Part shown: in pieces, positions 8,671 to 17,848 of the stretch
Position numbering within the stretch: position 1 is the stretch's first letter
Layout of the letters: every line of letters begins with the position of its first letter
NCBI RefSeq assembly: GCF_004000865.1
Contig: NZ_BIMB01000005.1
Span: 124,001 to 188,000 of the forward strand
Direction of reading: 5' to 3'
Origin: Paenibacillus elgii NBRC 100335
Lineage (GTDB): Bacteria; Bacillota; Bacilli; Paenibacillales; NBRC-103111
DNA length: 64,000 nt
Position numbers and translations under genes: made by a program
Notes under the pieces: model-generated
The model's database searches: none
The model's input: the letters and a program-made list of their open reading frames with translations, nothing else
Told to the model about the DNA's origin: nothing

Positions 8671-9777
8671 TTAAGAATTAGCCTTCTCTCCCAAGACATT
8701 CAGGCGCACCGTAAAGACGGTTCGCTCCTCGTCGCTGGATGCGGCAATGGTTCCTCCGTGCAGCTCGACGATACTTTTGGCGATCGCCAGGCCGATGCCG
8801 GAACCCCCGGTATACGTCGCACGGGATTTCTCCACGCGGTAAAACCGTTCGAAAATATGAGGCAGATCGGTTTGCGGGATCGTTTCGCCGTAATTGATGA
8901 TCTGGATCACAGCTTCGTTCCCTTCCTTGAAGCCCAGCACCTCAAGATATTTCCCTTCGCTGCCGTACTTGATCGCATTGGAGATCAAATTCTCGAATAC
9001 CCGCCGGAGCTTGTTGCCGTCGGCCATGACCAGCAGCTGCGGCTCGAAGAAGGTCATATGCTGCTCGATCCCGGCCTCCTGAAGCTGCAGCCGGAACTGC
9101 GCGAAAAGCTGACGCATCATTTCGACCAGATTGATCGGAGCCTTCTGGATTGTCGCCCCCGTAATATTGCTTAAGCGGGTATATTCGAACAAATCCTGAA
9201 TCAATTGAAACATCCGTAGCGATTCCTCGTACGCCATGTTGACATAATAACGAAGTTCCACTTCGTCCCGGTAACGGTCCTGCTCGATCAGACCTAGATA
9301 TCCGGTAATCGAAGTGAGCGGAGTCCGCAGATCGTGGGATACGTTTGTAATCAGTTCGTTCTTGGTGGACTCGGCCCGCCGTTCCTCGTCAATCGATGTC
9401 TTGAGCCGCTCGACGACCTGGTTGATGTTCCCCGCCAGTTGGCCCAGCTCGCCGATGGACTGCACAGGCACCTTATGATCGAAGTCGCCGTCGGCGATCC
9501 GCTGCACGTCCTCGATAATATGGATCAGGTATCTGTGGTAGCGGGCGTCTTTTTCCCGTTTGAAAAAATATAAAGCCGACAGCATAAACAGAGGCAGCGC
9601 CGTAAGATAGTAAATATCGGGGTAACCGATATAATAATTAATCCAAATAAACAGCGAAGTTAAAGACAGCTTGGAAAAATAAATCGACTTGGCGATCGTC
9701 GAAATGACCGCCAGCACGACCGCGGTCGTTAATACGCTCCAGAAGAGCGGCACCGCGACTCTCCAGTTAGTTCTCAA
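8671..9777 (-). CDS. HAMP-domain sensor histidine kinase (VanS-like architecture)
   Basis: This 368-aa kinase has two membrane helices (about residues 8-30 and 55-72) with only a short external loop, so it probably senses within the membrane, as VanS- or intramembrane-type kinases do. A HAMP segment (about 75-128) is followed by HisKA with His148 in VSHDLRTPLTS and a HATPase domain with N, G1 and GGSGIGL (G2) motifs. The start overlaps the stop of the response regulator by 11 bases. No transporter or resistance gene adjoins the pair, so the target is unknown. Confidence 0.92.
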   Translation of the reverse strand: MRTNWRVAVPLFWSVLTTAVVLAVISTIAKSIYFSKLSLTSLFIWINYYIGYPDIYYLTALPLFMLSALYFFKREKDARYHRYLIHIIEDVQRIADGDFDHKVPVQSIGELGQLAGNINQVVERLKTSIDEERRAESTKNELITNVSHDLRTPLTSITGYLGLIEQDRYRDEVELRYYVNMAYEESLRMFQLIQDLFEYTRLSNITGATIQKAPINLVEMMRQLFAQFRLQLQEAGIEQHMTFFEPQLLVMADGNKLRRVFENLISNAIKYGSEGKYLEVLGFKEGNEAVIQIINYGETIPQTDLPHIFERFYRVEKSRATYTGGSGIGLAIAKSIVELHGGTIAASSDEERTVFTVRLNVLGEKANS

Positions 9778-10462
9778 TTTTATAGCCTACCCCCCACACG
9801 GTGTGAATCAGCTTTTCTCCCGCCATTTCCTTCTCCAGCTTCTCGCGCAGCCGGCTGATATGGACCGTGACGGAGTTGTTCGTCTCAAAATATTTTTCTT
9901 TCCAGATCAGCTCGAAAATTTCCTCCGATCCGAAAACCCGGCCCGGGTGGCTGGCAAGCAAAAATAAAATGCCAAATTCGATCGGCGTCAGCTTGATCGG
10001 GCGGTCGTCGATCGTAACGGCATGGTTGCGTTTATCGATTTGCATTGATTTGATCTTGATGATCCCCTCCGCATCCGGCTGAGCCGTCTGCGCACTGAAA
10101 TACGACCGCCGCAGCAGCGACTTGACCCTTGCCACCAGCTCCAGCGGGTTGAAGGGCTTGCCCATATAATCATCGGCCCCCGTCATCAGGCCTAAAATTT
10201 TGTCCATATCCTCATCCTTGGCGCTCAGCATCAGGATCGGCGTCGTCTTGTCCTCGCGGATTTTGCGGCAAACCTCCATTCCGTCCAATTCGGGCATCAT
10301 CACGTCCAAAATGACCAAATGGACGGTCTCCTCCTCAATCCGTCTTATGGCGTCGATTCCATTATGTTCCTTAATAACCTCGTAGCCTTCGTTTTTTAAA
10401 TAAATTTCAAGCAAATTCGCGATTTTATGATCGTCGTCGACGATGAGGATGCGTTTGTTCAT
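9767..10462 (-). CDS. OmpR-family response regulator (VanR-like)
   Basis: The 231-aa regulator has a receiver domain with phospho-acceptor Asp53 (LDVMMPELDG) and Lys in GKPFNP, and a C-terminal winged helix with the recognition region NSVTVHISRLREKLE and terminal WGVGYKIEN. It is coupled to the kinase gene downstream. The 300-base region upstream holds several TTAACC/TTACG-like repeats that might be its own operator, but these are not strong enough to call. Confidence 0.93.
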   Translation of the reverse strand: MNKRILIVDDDHKIANLLEIYLKNEGYEVIKEHNGIDAIRRIEEETVHLVILDVMMPELDGMEVCRKIREDKTTPILMLSAKDEDMDKILGLMTGADDYMGKPFNPLELVARVKSLLRRSYFSAQTAQPDAEGIIKIKSMQIDKRNHAVTIDDRPIKLTPIEFGILFLLASHPGRVFGSEEIFELIWKEKYFETNNSVTVHISRLREKLEKEMAGEKLIHTVWGVGYKIEN

Positions 10463-10485
10463 ACAAGTCTACCTTCCTTAACCGG

Positions 10486-10656
10486 TTAGTTTAACGGCAG
10501 ATTACCACGTTCCGGGAAGGAAATCAATGACTCGGCTTTCCTCGATGTCGTACGGCCATACATGTGTCTTCCCTTCAGCATGCTGCGGGCATATCGCTCC
10601 CCTCCCTCTCTGGCGGCAATAATCCGCTCGTCCCCGTCACGGTTAACAGATTCCAT
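10486..10656 (-). CDS. Possible 56-aa small ORF upstream of the response regulator
   Basis: An ATG at 10656 opens a 56-codon frame rich in Arg and Glu (starting MESVNRDGDER) that ends 24 bases before the response-regulator start, in the same direction. It has no membrane segment or motif I recognise, and its ribosome binding site is weak (GAAGCG). It could be a leader peptide or chance. The rest of 10463-10763 shows no other gene. Confidence 0.2.
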   Translation of the reverse strand: MESVNRDGDERIIAAREGGERYARSMLKGRHMYGRTTSRKAESLISFPERGNLPLN

Positions 10657-10787
10657 AGCAAAGCGCGCTTCTTTACTTTACCGCCTGTTCGTTAACCGAA
10701 AGCTAAGCAAAGCTTACGAAAAGGTTACGCTTCCTTGCTAAAATCTAACAATGCCCGACAGTCTTGATTCCTGAATCGTCCCGTTGT

Positions 10788-11465
10788 ATGTTCATTCCTA
10801 AAGAACAAGAAAGCGATGTGATCGATTGGATGGGTTTTTCTATTAAAATCATTCGGCAAGAGGATCAAAAAACGGCGAACTGGTCGGGAGGGGCCACGAC
10901 GCAAATGGCGATCTATCCGGAAGATGCGTCATACGAGCAGCGGAATTTCGACTGGCGAATCAGCAGGGCGGCGATTCATGCAGAGGAGTCCGTTTTCACG
11001 AGTCTGCCCGGTTACCAAAGATTGCTGATGGCAACGCAAGGTGAATTTGTGCTGGAGCACGAACAGTGGCATACGGCCGTGCTGAAGCCTTTTGATCAAG
11101 ACCGCTTTGACGGGGCTTGGACGACCCGGTGCCGGGGAAAGGGGAACGACCTCAACGTAATGCTGGGGCCCGGCTACTCGGCCGAAATGCTGCCTGTTCT
11201 GGTCCGCGATAGTTACAGAGAAGACGTGCAGCGTTCGGGGCTAGCCGCGGATACGGTGAGCTACGAATGCATACATCCGGTTGACGGGGATGTGGAATTT
11301 TCATCAGGCGACGATTTGTCGATTGTATTGCGCCAGGGGGACTTGCTCATTTATAAAATCAACGGAAGGCCGGAGAAGCCGCTAGTATTCCGCTATGCGA
11401 AGGTTGGAGCTCCGGTTCATGTGGTGCGCATCACCATCTGCCAGGAAGCGGGCGGTGCAATATAA
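10788..11465 (+). CDS. HutD/Ves family cupin-like protein
   Basis: The protein matches the HutD/Ves family: residues 31-44 hold NWSGGATTQMAIYPE, followed by FDWRISRAAI and FTSLPGYQRLL, all family hallmarks of this bicupin-like fold. HutD in proteobacteria is a putative histidine-utilisation regulator; here no hut genes are nearby, so the role is open. The start is uncertain: TTG 10764, ATG 10788 and ATG 10830 are all in frame and none has a good ribosome binding site. The ATG at 10830 would give the usual distance to the WSGG motif. The gene stands alone and converges on the lactonase gene. Confidence 0.8.
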   Translation: MFIPKEQESDVIDWMGFSIKIIRQEDQKTANWSGGATTQMAIYPEDASYEQRNFDWRISRAAIHAEESVFTSLPGYQRLLMATQGEFVLEHEQWHTAVLKPFDQDRFDGAWTTRCRGKGNDLNVMLGPGYSAEMLPVLVRDSYREDVQRSGLAADTVSYECIHPVDGDVEFSSGDDLSIVLRQGDLLIYKINGRPEKPLVFRYAKVGAPVHVVRITICQEAGGAI

Positions 11466-11496
11466 AAAACGACGGGGTCCCTGGTAAACAGGGACC
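11464..11496 (-). terminator. Terminator between HutD-like and lactonase genes
   Basis: A perfect 8-bp stem (GGTCCCTG 11476-11483, CAGGGACC 11489-11496) is followed, on the minus strand, by a short GC stretch and then six T. It probably serves the lactonase gene and may also stop readthrough from the plus strand. Confidence 0.65.
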
Positions 11497-11507
11497 TCCG
11501 CCATAAA

Positions 11508-12587
11508 TTAACCCATTGCCGCAAACTTGATGCACACGGGCTTGGACACATCGAGTCTATTCCCTGTAGGAAGAAGCTTTCCGGTAGCCTCGTCCCGCGC
11601 GAACGTCACGATTTGATTCGAATCCCTGTTGGCTACGAGCAGGAAGCGTCCGTCCGGCGAGAGCGCGAAGTTCCGCGGATGTCCTCCAAGCGTCGAAGCA
11701 TGCTCGACGAGCGTGAGTTTGCCGGTCGAGGAATCGATGGCATACACCGCGATGCTGTCATGTCCTCGATTGGAGCCGTACAGAAATTTGCCGTCCGGCG
11801 AGATATGAATATCGGCGCACGCACTATCCCCTTCATAAGAAGCGGGCAGCGTCGAAACGGTTTGGATTTCGCTGAGCTTACCATTCTCCTGATCGTAGGA
11901 GAATGCCGTGATCGTTGAGCTCAGCTCATTGATGACATAGCCGTAAGGCAGCGACGGATGAAAAACAAAATGCCGCGGTCCCGACCCGGGCGCTACCCGC
12001 ACTTCGTCATGAAGAAGCAGTTGTCCGGGAGCGACGTCGAGCTTGTACGTAAAGACGCGATCCAGCCCCAGATCGCAGACGACGGCGTAACGGTTGGAAC
12101 GGTCGACGAATACGGAATGCGCACGCGCCTGATTTTGCACAGGCAGGACGCTGGAGCCTTCGTGCCGGCGGATGTCCGCGGTCTTGCCGATGCGTCCGTC
12201 CTCTAGCAGCGGAGAAAGCCCAATCATGCCGCCGTGGTAGCTTGCCACCATAATGTATGTATGGGTGCGGTCCAAAGTAATATGACACGTAGTCGCCGGC
12301 ACCGTCAGCTCCTTGCCGAGCAGCGACAGCTTGCCGGTTTCGGGATCGAATTCGTATGCCGCGGCAGCCCCGCAGCGTTTGCCTTCGGCATCGGTTCCCT
12401 CCGTTATGGCGTATAGCCTCGAGCGTTCAGCATTCACATCCAGAAACGTCGGATTCTGCAGCCCGGCCGCTTGATCGGTCAGCTCGAGACTTCCGGTATC
12501 GGGATCGAACCTGCAGGCGTACAAGCCCGGATCGGCCGCATCCGCATACGAGCCCAAAAAAGCGAAGATCTTCTTCTTGCTTTCCAT
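11508..12587 (-). CDS. Lactonase family protein (YkgB-type seven-bladed propeller)
   Basis: This 359-aa soluble protein belongs to the lactonase family whose Bacillus member YkgB hydrolyses 6-phosphogluconolactone in the pentose phosphate pathway. It shows repeated propeller strands such as FLGSYADA near the start, SVFVDRSNRYAVVCDLG, GPRHFVFHPSLPYGYVINE and HPRNFALSPDGRFLLVANRDSNQIV. Length and repeat spacing fit the family. No signal peptide is seen. The start ATG has an AGAGGTG site upstream. It is separated from the deo operon by the palindromic element, so it is probably its own unit. Confidence 0.88.
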   Translation of the reverse strand: MESKKKIFAFLGSYADAADPGLYACRFDPDTGSLELTDQAAGLQNPTFLDVNAERSRLYAITEGTDAEGKRCGAAAAYEFDPETGKLSLLGKELTVPATTCHITLDRTHTYIMVASYHGGMIGLSPLLEDGRIGKTADIRRHEGSSVLPVQNQARAHSVFVDRSNRYAVVCDLGLDRVFTYKLDVAPGQLLLHDEVRVAPGSGPRHFVFHPSLPYGYVINELSSTITAFSYDQENGKLSEIQTVSTLPASYEGDSACADIHISPDGKFLYGSNRGHDSIAVYAIDSSTGKLTLVEHASTLGGHPRNFALSPDGRFLLVANRDSNQIVTFARDEATGKLLPTGNRLDVSKPVCIKFAAMG

Positions 12588-12669
12588 CCAAACACCTCTC
12601 TATCTCATTCATGTCCTATAGGCATTATCGCAAATCCGCCGGTCTCAGGCAACCGGGCCGCATGTTAAA

Positions 12670-12925
12670 AAGGACCTCCGTAATGGAAGGTCCTGAGTTT
12701 GTTGAGAAACCCGCTTCGCGTAAAAATTCTCTGCATACGCCGGTGGGGTATATCCCTCCAGCCGCTCTTGAAACCCGTGAACTTGATTAGAATTGGCGGT
12801 ATTTTCACGCATTTCAAAGGCGGACGTAAACTCTTACGGGATATACCCCACCTCTATTGGTCAGAGATTTTCTAATCCTAAGGCTTTTCAACAGCTTGAA
12901 GGACCTCCCATATTGGAAGGTCCTT
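12670..12925. repeat. 256-bp imperfect palindrome, MITE-like element
   Basis: The left arm (12670-12756) and the inverted right arm (12838-12925) align along about 88 bases. The innermost 15 bp are perfectly inverted (GGTGGGGTATATCCC at 12742-12756, GGGATATACCCCACC at 12838-12852), and the ends repeat AAGGACCT..GG.AGGTCCT hairpins. An 81-base centre carries no gene. This is the layout of a non-autonomous miniature inverted-repeat element. No target-site duplication is obvious. On the minus strand the left-end hairpin (12671-12694) is followed by five T and would act as a terminator for deoC. Confidence 0.75.
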
Positions 12926-12994
12926 GGAGTGTATACAAATGTCGCATCGTAGGGTGCATTGAGGCGCGCCCTGTCTTATAACGATTAATACTCG

Positions 12995-13672
12995 TTAGTA
13001 CGCGCTGCTCGACTGCTCGCCTTTGACGATCGATACTCCGGAGCTGGAGCCAATCCGGGTAGCTCCCGCTTTAATCATCGCTTGGACATCCTCCAGGCTG
13101 CGCACGCCGCCGGACGCTTTTACTCCGATGTCCGGGCCAACCGTTTTGCGCATCAGCGCGATATCCTCTGCCGTAGCTCCGCCGGTCGAAAAGCCCGTCG
13201 ACGTTTTCACGAAATCCGCGCCGGCCTTCACCGCCAAACGGCATGCCCGCTCCTTCTCTTCGTTGGTCAAGAGGCAGGTTTCGATGATGACCTTCGTCAG
13301 CGCCTTGCCTTTAGCCGCTTCGACGACGGCCCGGATGTCCTGTTCCACCAGGTCGTCCTGCTTATCCTTGAGTGCTCCGATATTGATTACCATGTCGACT
13401 TCCGTCGCTCCGGCAGCAATAGCTTCCCGGACTTCGAACGCCTTCACTTCCGGCATTGTCGCCCCTAGCGGAAAGCCGATGACCGTGCACACCTTCACGT
13501 CGGGCGTGTCCTTCAGAACTTCATAAGCTGTCTTCACCTGCGCCGGATTGACGCACACCGAGGCGAAACGATATTGCTTCGCTTCCTCCGCCAACCGAAT
13601 CACCGCCTCACGGCTAGCATCGGCTTTTAATAAGGTATGGTCAATTAATCGGGCGATTTCGTTGTTTGTCAT
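12995..13672 (-). CDS. deoC: Deoxyribose-phosphate aldolase
   Basis: DeoC cleaves 2-deoxyribose-5-phosphate to acetaldehyde and glyceraldehyde-3-phosphate. The 225-aa TIM-barrel protein has the catalytic residues in place: Asp93 in EVDMVINIG, the Schiff-base Lys156 in KTSTGF and the second lysine in GVKASGGVR. The start at 13672 has a GGAGGAG site seven bases upstream; an in-frame TTG at 13699 would place that site within the gene. It is the last gene of nupC-pdp-deoC, 42 bases after pdp. Confidence 0.96.
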   Translation of the reverse strand: MTNNEIARLIDHTLLKADASREAVIRLAEEAKQYRFASVCVNPAQVKTAYEVLKDTPDVKVCTVIGFPLGATMPEVKAFEVREAIAAGATEVDMVINIGALKDKQDDLVEQDIRAVVEAAKGKALTKVIIETCLLTNEEKERACRLAVKAGADFVKTSTGFSTGGATAEDIALMRKTVGPDIGVKASGGVRSLEDVQAMIKAGATRIGSSSGVSIVKGEQSSSAY

Positions 13673-13714
13673 CTGCTTACTCCTCCGTTCGTTTTTCAAC
13701 CCTCGAAACTACGT

Positions 13715-15016
13715 TTAATGAATTTCCGCGTGCACCAGAACCGGACGTTCCACTTTGCCGGAGGCGATAGTGTACGATTCGTAGATGCTCTCAATCACGT
13801 CATCTACCGTTTCGCGATTGCTGTGAATAGTAACAAGCGTATCTCCGGGCTTCACTTCGTCGCCGATTTTTTTGTGCAGCATCAGGCCGACGCTCAGATC
13901 GATCTCGGATTCCTTCGTTGCGCGTCCCGCGCCCAAGATCATCGCCGCGGTACCGATGCTGTCGGCGACGATCTCTGAGACATAGCCCGCTTCCTTCGCT
14001 TTCACCTCGATACGGTATGCGGCAGCCGGCAGCTTGGACGGGTCGTCTACAATCGACGCGTCTCCGCCCTGTGCGGCAATAAACGCTTTAAACGTCTCCA
14101 AGGCCCGGCCGCTGGAAATCGCTTCCTCCAGCTTGCTCCGCGCTTCGCTCACGCTAGAAGCCTGCTTTGCCAAATATACCATATGACTGCCGAGCGTCAA
14201 GCACAGTTCGTGCAAATCTTCGGGACCTTCACCGCGCAGCGTATCGATCGCTTCCTTCACTTCGAGCGCATTGCCGATCGCAAAGCCGAGCGGCTGATTC
14301 ATATCGGAAATGACCGCCATCGTATTGCGTCCCACGTTGTTGCCGATGTCCACCATCGCCTTCGCCAGCTCCTTGGCGCTGTCCAAGTCTTTCATGAACG
14401 CACCGGCGCCCACTTTGACATCAAGTACGATAGCGTCGGAACCGGAGGCAATCTTTTTACTCATGATCGAGCTGGCCATCAGCGGGATGGAATTGACCGT
14501 CCCGGTCACATCGCGAAGCGCATAGATCTTTTTGTCCGCCGGGGTCAAGTTTCCTGTCGGTCCGGTCACCGCAACTTTCACTTCGTTCACTTGCTTGATA
14601 AACTGTTCGCTGCTGATTTCGGCCTGGAATCCCGGAATCGCTTCGAACTTGTCCACCGTGCCCCCGGTATGCCCAAGTCCGCGCCCGGACAGCTTTGCTA
14701 CGGGAACGCCGACCGCGGCGACGAGCGGCGCAAGAACGATCGTCGTCGTATCGCCGACGCCTCCGGTGCTGTGCTTGTCCACCTTGATGCCTTCAATAGC
14801 GGACAGATCGATCGTATCCCCCGACGCCACCATAGCCATCGTCATATTCGCCGTCTCCATCGGAGTCATGCCGCGGAAGAAGGCTGTCATCAGAAACGAG
14901 GACATCTGGTAATCCGGGATCGTTCCGTTCGTATAGCCTTGCACAATGAAATCAATTTCCGTCTTGCTAAGCTCGTGACCATCACGCTTGCGGGCAATCA
15001 AATCAACCATTCTCAT
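13715..15016 (-). CDS. pdp: Pyrimidine-nucleoside phosphorylase
   Basis: The 433-aa enzyme phosphorolyses thymidine, deoxyuridine and uridine to base plus (deoxy)ribose-1-phosphate. It has the family fold order: an N-terminal helical domain, the phosphate-binding [10 protein letters not shown] (residues 81-90), the signature [11 protein letters not shown] and the C-terminal PYNP domain. It sits between the nucleoside transporter and deoC, which take up its substrate and degrade its sugar product. There is a GGGGAGAC site ahead of the ATG. Confidence 0.96.
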   Translation of the reverse strand: MRMVDLIARKRDGHELSKTEIDFIVQGYTNGTIPDYQMSSFLMTAFFRGMTPMETANMTMAMVASGDTIDLSAIEGIKVDKHSTGGVGDTTTIVLAPLVAAVGVPVAKLSGRGLGHTGGTVDKFEAIPGFQAEISSEQFIKQVNEVKVAVTGPTGNLTPADKKIYALRDVTGTVNSIPLMASSIMSKKIASGSDAIVLDVKVGAGAFMKDLDSAKELAKAMVDIGNNVGRNTMAVISDMNQPLGFAIGNALEVKEAIDTLRGEGPEDLHELCLTLGSHMVYLAKQASSVSEARSKLEEAISSGRALETFKAFIAAQGGDASIVDDPSKLPAAAYRIEVKAKEAGYVSEIVADSIGTAAMILGAGRATKESEIDLSVGLMLHKKIGDEVKPGDTLVTIHSNRETVDDVIESIYESYTIASGKVERPVLVHAEIH

Positions 15017-15056
15017 GTTTCTCGTCTCCCCGTGTTTAGTATAGTAATCGAATATT

Positions 15057-16250
15057 TTATAGGAACAGCCCGATGAGCGTGGCCGACAAAATCGAGGCCA
15101 GCGTCGAGCCGAGCAGCAGCTTCAAACCGAACTGCGCAGCCTCGTCTCCCCGTTTGTCGTTCAGCGCTTTCACCGCGCCGGTAATAATGCCGATAGAGCT
15201 GAAGTTCGCAAAGCTGACCAGGAATACCGAGACGATCCCGACCGTACGGGGCGACAATCCCGAAGCAATGTCTTTGAAGCTGAGCATCGCAACGAATTCG
15301 TTGGTCACAAGCTTCGTCGCCATGATGCCTCCCGCCTGTACGGCTTCGCTCCATGGAATGCCCATCAGGAACGCGACCGGTGCGAAAATATAGCCCAGCA
15401 CGGATTGGAACGAAATGTGGAAGATCAGTTCGAATACATAGTTGATCATATTCATCAAAGCGATAAAACCGATCAGCATCGCACCCACGATAATCGCCAC
15501 TTTGAAGCCGTCCATAATGCTTTCGCTGATCATCTGGAAGAACGATTCCTTCGGATGATGCTCCTCATCGGCCACAACCGTCGCCTGTTCTTCCTCCGGA
15601 TCGAGCTTGTACGGGTTAATAATGTTGGCGATAATCAGTGCCGAGAAAATGTTCAGCACGATGGCGACCACGACGTACTTCGGTTCAAGCATCGTCATGT
15701 AGGCTCCGACGATCGAAATGCTGACCGCACTCATCGCTGATGTACAAAGTGTGTACAATCGCTGCTTCGTGACCTGGTTGAGCTGCTTCTTCGTTGTCAG
15801 AAACACTTCCGATTGACCAAGCAGCGCGGCGGAAACCGCCACATAGTTTTCCAGCCGGCCCATGCCGTTCAATTTGCTGAGCGCCAGCCCCACATATTTG
15901 ATGACGAACGGCAGCACCTTCACATAGTTCAGGATGCCGATCAGAATCGAGATAAATATGATCGGCAGCAGCACGTTGATAAAGAAGGTCGAAGCGCCCT
16001 GATTTTCCAAGCCGCCGAATACGAAGTTGACACCGCCTACCCCGAATTCCATCAGCTTGCTGAACAGTCGGGAGACGAACGTGATCAGCTCCAGACCGAT
16101 CTTCGTATTCAATATGATAAAGCTCAGCACAATTTGCGTAACGAGCATAGCCAGAATCGGTCTGCTGCGGATTCCTTTCCGGTTGTTGCTGAACAAATAT
16201 CCCACCGCAAACACCAGCAGCAATCCGGCTACTACAAATAAAAATTTCAT
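15057..16250 (-). CDS. nupC: NupC-type concentrative nucleoside transporter
   Basis: This 397-aa polytopic membrane protein belongs to the CNT family of proton/sodium-nucleoside symporters. It has the N-terminal Nucleos_tra2_N region, a central gate domain ([19 protein letters not shown]) and the C-terminal domain with [12 protein letters not shown] and FANFSSIGI motifs. It is the first gene of the nupC-pdp-deoC operon, with a GGAGGAAT ribosome site. Bacillus subtilis carries the same three functions in the order dra-nupC-pdp, so the order here differs. Confidence 0.95.
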   Translation of the reverse strand: MKFLFVVAGLLLVFAVGYLFSNNRKGIRSRPILAMLVTQIVLSFIILNTKIGLELITFVSRLFSKLMEFGVGGVNFVFGGLENQGASTFFINVLLPIIFISILIGILNYVKVLPFVIKYVGLALSKLNGMGRLENYVAVSAALLGQSEVFLTTKKQLNQVTKQRLYTLCTSAMSAVSISIVGAYMTMLEPKYVVVAIVLNIFSALIIANIINPYKLDPEEEQATVVADEEHHPKESFFQMISESIMDGFKVAIIVGAMLIGFIALMNMINYVFELIFHISFQSVLGYIFAPVAFLMGIPWSEAVQAGGIMATKLVTNEFVAMLSFKDIASGLSPRTVGIVSVFLVSFANFSSIGIITGAVKALNDKRGDEAAQFGLKLLLGSTLASILSATLIGLFL

Positions 16251-16305
16251 CGGAATTCCTCCAGCCTCGTCTAATTTGGCACTTTAAAGAGAAATGATTC
16301 GGTGA

Positions 16306-16320
16306 TTGAAAGCGTTAGCA
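16306..16320 (-). promoter_or_regulatory. Putative CcpA-binding cre site upstream of nupC
   Basis: TTGAAAGCGTTAGCA matches the degenerate cre consensus WTGNAANCGNWNNCW at every defined position. It lies 56 bases before the nupC start, where it would repress by blocking initiation or elongation. This suggests glucose repression of deoxynucleoside use. Confidence 0.6.
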
Positions 16321-16477
16321 ACGAATGCAAAAAAGCTTCAACATCGAACACGAAGATTAAACTACGGGTCTGTACGATGCTGTCATTTTAGCATTTCCTT
16401 TGCCATGAAGTTTTTATGTGCTTTAAATAGGATGTTGTTTCGAAGCGGCTTCGTTACAATTTAACTATAACAAGCGC

Positions 16478-16539
16478 TTGAACAAATGTAAATATATTAT
16501 TGAACTTTTGTTCTTTCCAACAAAGCAATCTTGAACAAT
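16478..16539 (-). promoter_or_regulatory. Putative DeoR operator cluster (three TTGAAC boxes)
   Basis: TTGAAC occurs three times within 62 bases (16478, 16500 and 16531), once inside a palindrome GAAC-TTTT-GTTC (16502-16513). In Bacillus subtilis DeoR binds a palindrome plus a repeat of its half-site upstream of the deo operon, so a repeated half-site here is expected. The assignment is by position and pattern only. Confidence 0.45.
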
Positions 16540-16651
16540 TTGTGGAATAACCTGTGTTTCCTATTGTTAGCCTTCTTGATTCCGGCTTAAAAGGTGCTGA
16601 TTTCCCGATCATTTGTATAGTCAACCATTCACATTCGTTCTTCGTTCAGAC

Positions 16652-16689
16652 AAAAAAAGAAACCATCAAGCTTGCGCCCGGATGGTTCC
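16652..16689 (-). terminator. Rho-independent terminator after deoR
   Basis: The stem AACCATC (16661-16667) with GATGGTT (16681-16687) is followed on the minus strand by TTCTTTTTTT. It separates deoR from the promoter region of nupC. Confidence 0.7.
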
Positions 16690-16727
16690 TTACCCTTTTA
16701 TCAAGATGCCGAATCCGCTCAATTACG

Positions 16728-17672
16728 TTATCCTTCTTGCTCCAATAATATTTTGGCCGTGTACTGATCCGTTACCAGCACATTCGCATACTGTGCTTTC
16801 AATGCGCCGCGGATGCCCTCGACCTTTTTCAAGCCGCCTGCAATGAGAATCGATTGGTCTTTTGTCTTAAGCTCGTGCAGTTCGATCCCGATCGTGCGGG
16901 CATTCAGCGTCTCGTTGCAAATCTCGCCGTTTTTATCGAAGAACCGGGAAGCGATATCCCCTACCGCATGGTCGGCGATCAGCTGCATATCCTGTTCCGT
17001 GAAATAGCCGAGCTGGAACAGCAGCGAATCCGTCCGGGGCACGCCAACCGTGAACAAAGCGATATTCGCCTGCTTCCCCATGTCAAGCAGCTTCCGGATG
17101 TGGCGGTCCGCCTCAATCGCCTGTTTCACCACCACATGGTCGACGATAGCCGGCAGCGGTAGCTGGTAAGGCGTCGCATCGAATGCCATCCCGAACAAAT
17201 GAAGCGTTTCCGAGGCGTATGTCTTCTTCTCGGAATGGCTGACGCCGCCTTTCAGTTGGACGATTCGGACGTCCTTCAGCGCTTTGTGCTCCAGATGCGT
17301 CGCCACCTGATAGATGGTCGTTCCCCAGATAGTGCCGATAATGTCGCCGTCCTGAACGATTTCCCTCAAATAGTCCGCCGTCATCTTGCCCAAATACTGC
17401 TTGATCACATGATCCTCGAACAACGGGATAGACGCGACCAGCGCCCGCTTCAGCCCGAACTTCTCTTCCAACTGCTCGCTCAGGATTTTCCGATCCTCGG
17501 TCGGGTCCGAGATGCGAATCTCAACGATTCCTTCCTCTTTCGCCTGCTGCAGTAGGCGGGAAACGGTCGGCCGCGAAACCTCCAGCTTGTTCGCGATATC
17601 CTGTTGACTGTAATCCAGCAAATAGTAAAGCTTGGCGGCCTCGATCATTTTTTTTAGCTTCTCTTGTTCCAT
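16728..17672 (-). CDS. deoR: DeoR, SorC-family repressor of deoxynucleoside catabolism
   Basis: The protein is colinear with Bacillus subtilis DeoR: an N-terminal helix-turn-helix (residues about 20-45, DYSQQDIANKLEVSRPTVSR) and a SorC effector domain with GTIWGTTIYQ, VQLKGGVSHS, MGKQANIALFTVG and SILIAGG. DeoR binds deoxyribose-5-phosphate as inducer. The start at 17672 is preferred over the ATG at 17690 because it matches the B. subtilis N-terminus (M-x-x-E-K) and has a GGGG-rich site upstream. It lies ahead of nupC-pdp-deoC on the same strand but is separated by a terminator. Confidence 0.94.
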   Translation of the reverse strand: MEQEKLKKMIEAAKLYYLLDYSQQDIANKLEVSRPTVSRLLQQAKEEGIVEIRISDPTEDRKILSEQLEEKFGLKRALVASIPLFEDHVIKQYLGKMTADYLREIVQDGDIIGTIWGTTIYQVATHLEHKALKDVRIVQLKGGVSHSEKKTYASETLHLFGMAFDATPYQLPLPAIVDHVVVKQAIEADRHIRKLLDMGKQANIALFTVGVPRTDSLLFQLGYFTEQDMQLIADHAVGDIASRFFDKNGEICNETLNARTIGIELHELKTKDQSILIAGGLKKVEGIRGALKAQYANVLVTDQYTAKILLEQEG

Positions 17673-17795
17673 AAAGACCCCGATCTCCATCCCTGAACAC
17701 TTTACAATGTATTGTTACACAAATGTCCGCTGCACTGCAAGCGTTTTAGCTCAAAAATGCGGTATGATCCTTTCCTCCCTCCTCCCCTCCCAAGC

Positions 17796-17813
17796 TATGG
17801 TATAATAACCATA
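17796..17813 (+). promoter_or_regulatory. -10 element overlapped by a palindrome upstream of the DUF2161 gene
   Basis: A consensus TATAAT (17801-17806) is embedded in an inverted repeat TATGGT(17796-17801)/ACCATA(17808-17813), with a further ACCAT after it. No good -35 hexamer is seen. The palindrome placed over the -10 box looks like an operator. Confidence 0.45.
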
Positions 17814-17848
17814 CCATATCACCCCAAGAAAAAAGGAGGCGCGGCCCC

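Noticed and set aside
10463-10763. Small gene at 10486-10656 as a secure gene
   Set aside because: The ribosome site is weak and there is no recognisable motif, so it is listed only at low confidence.
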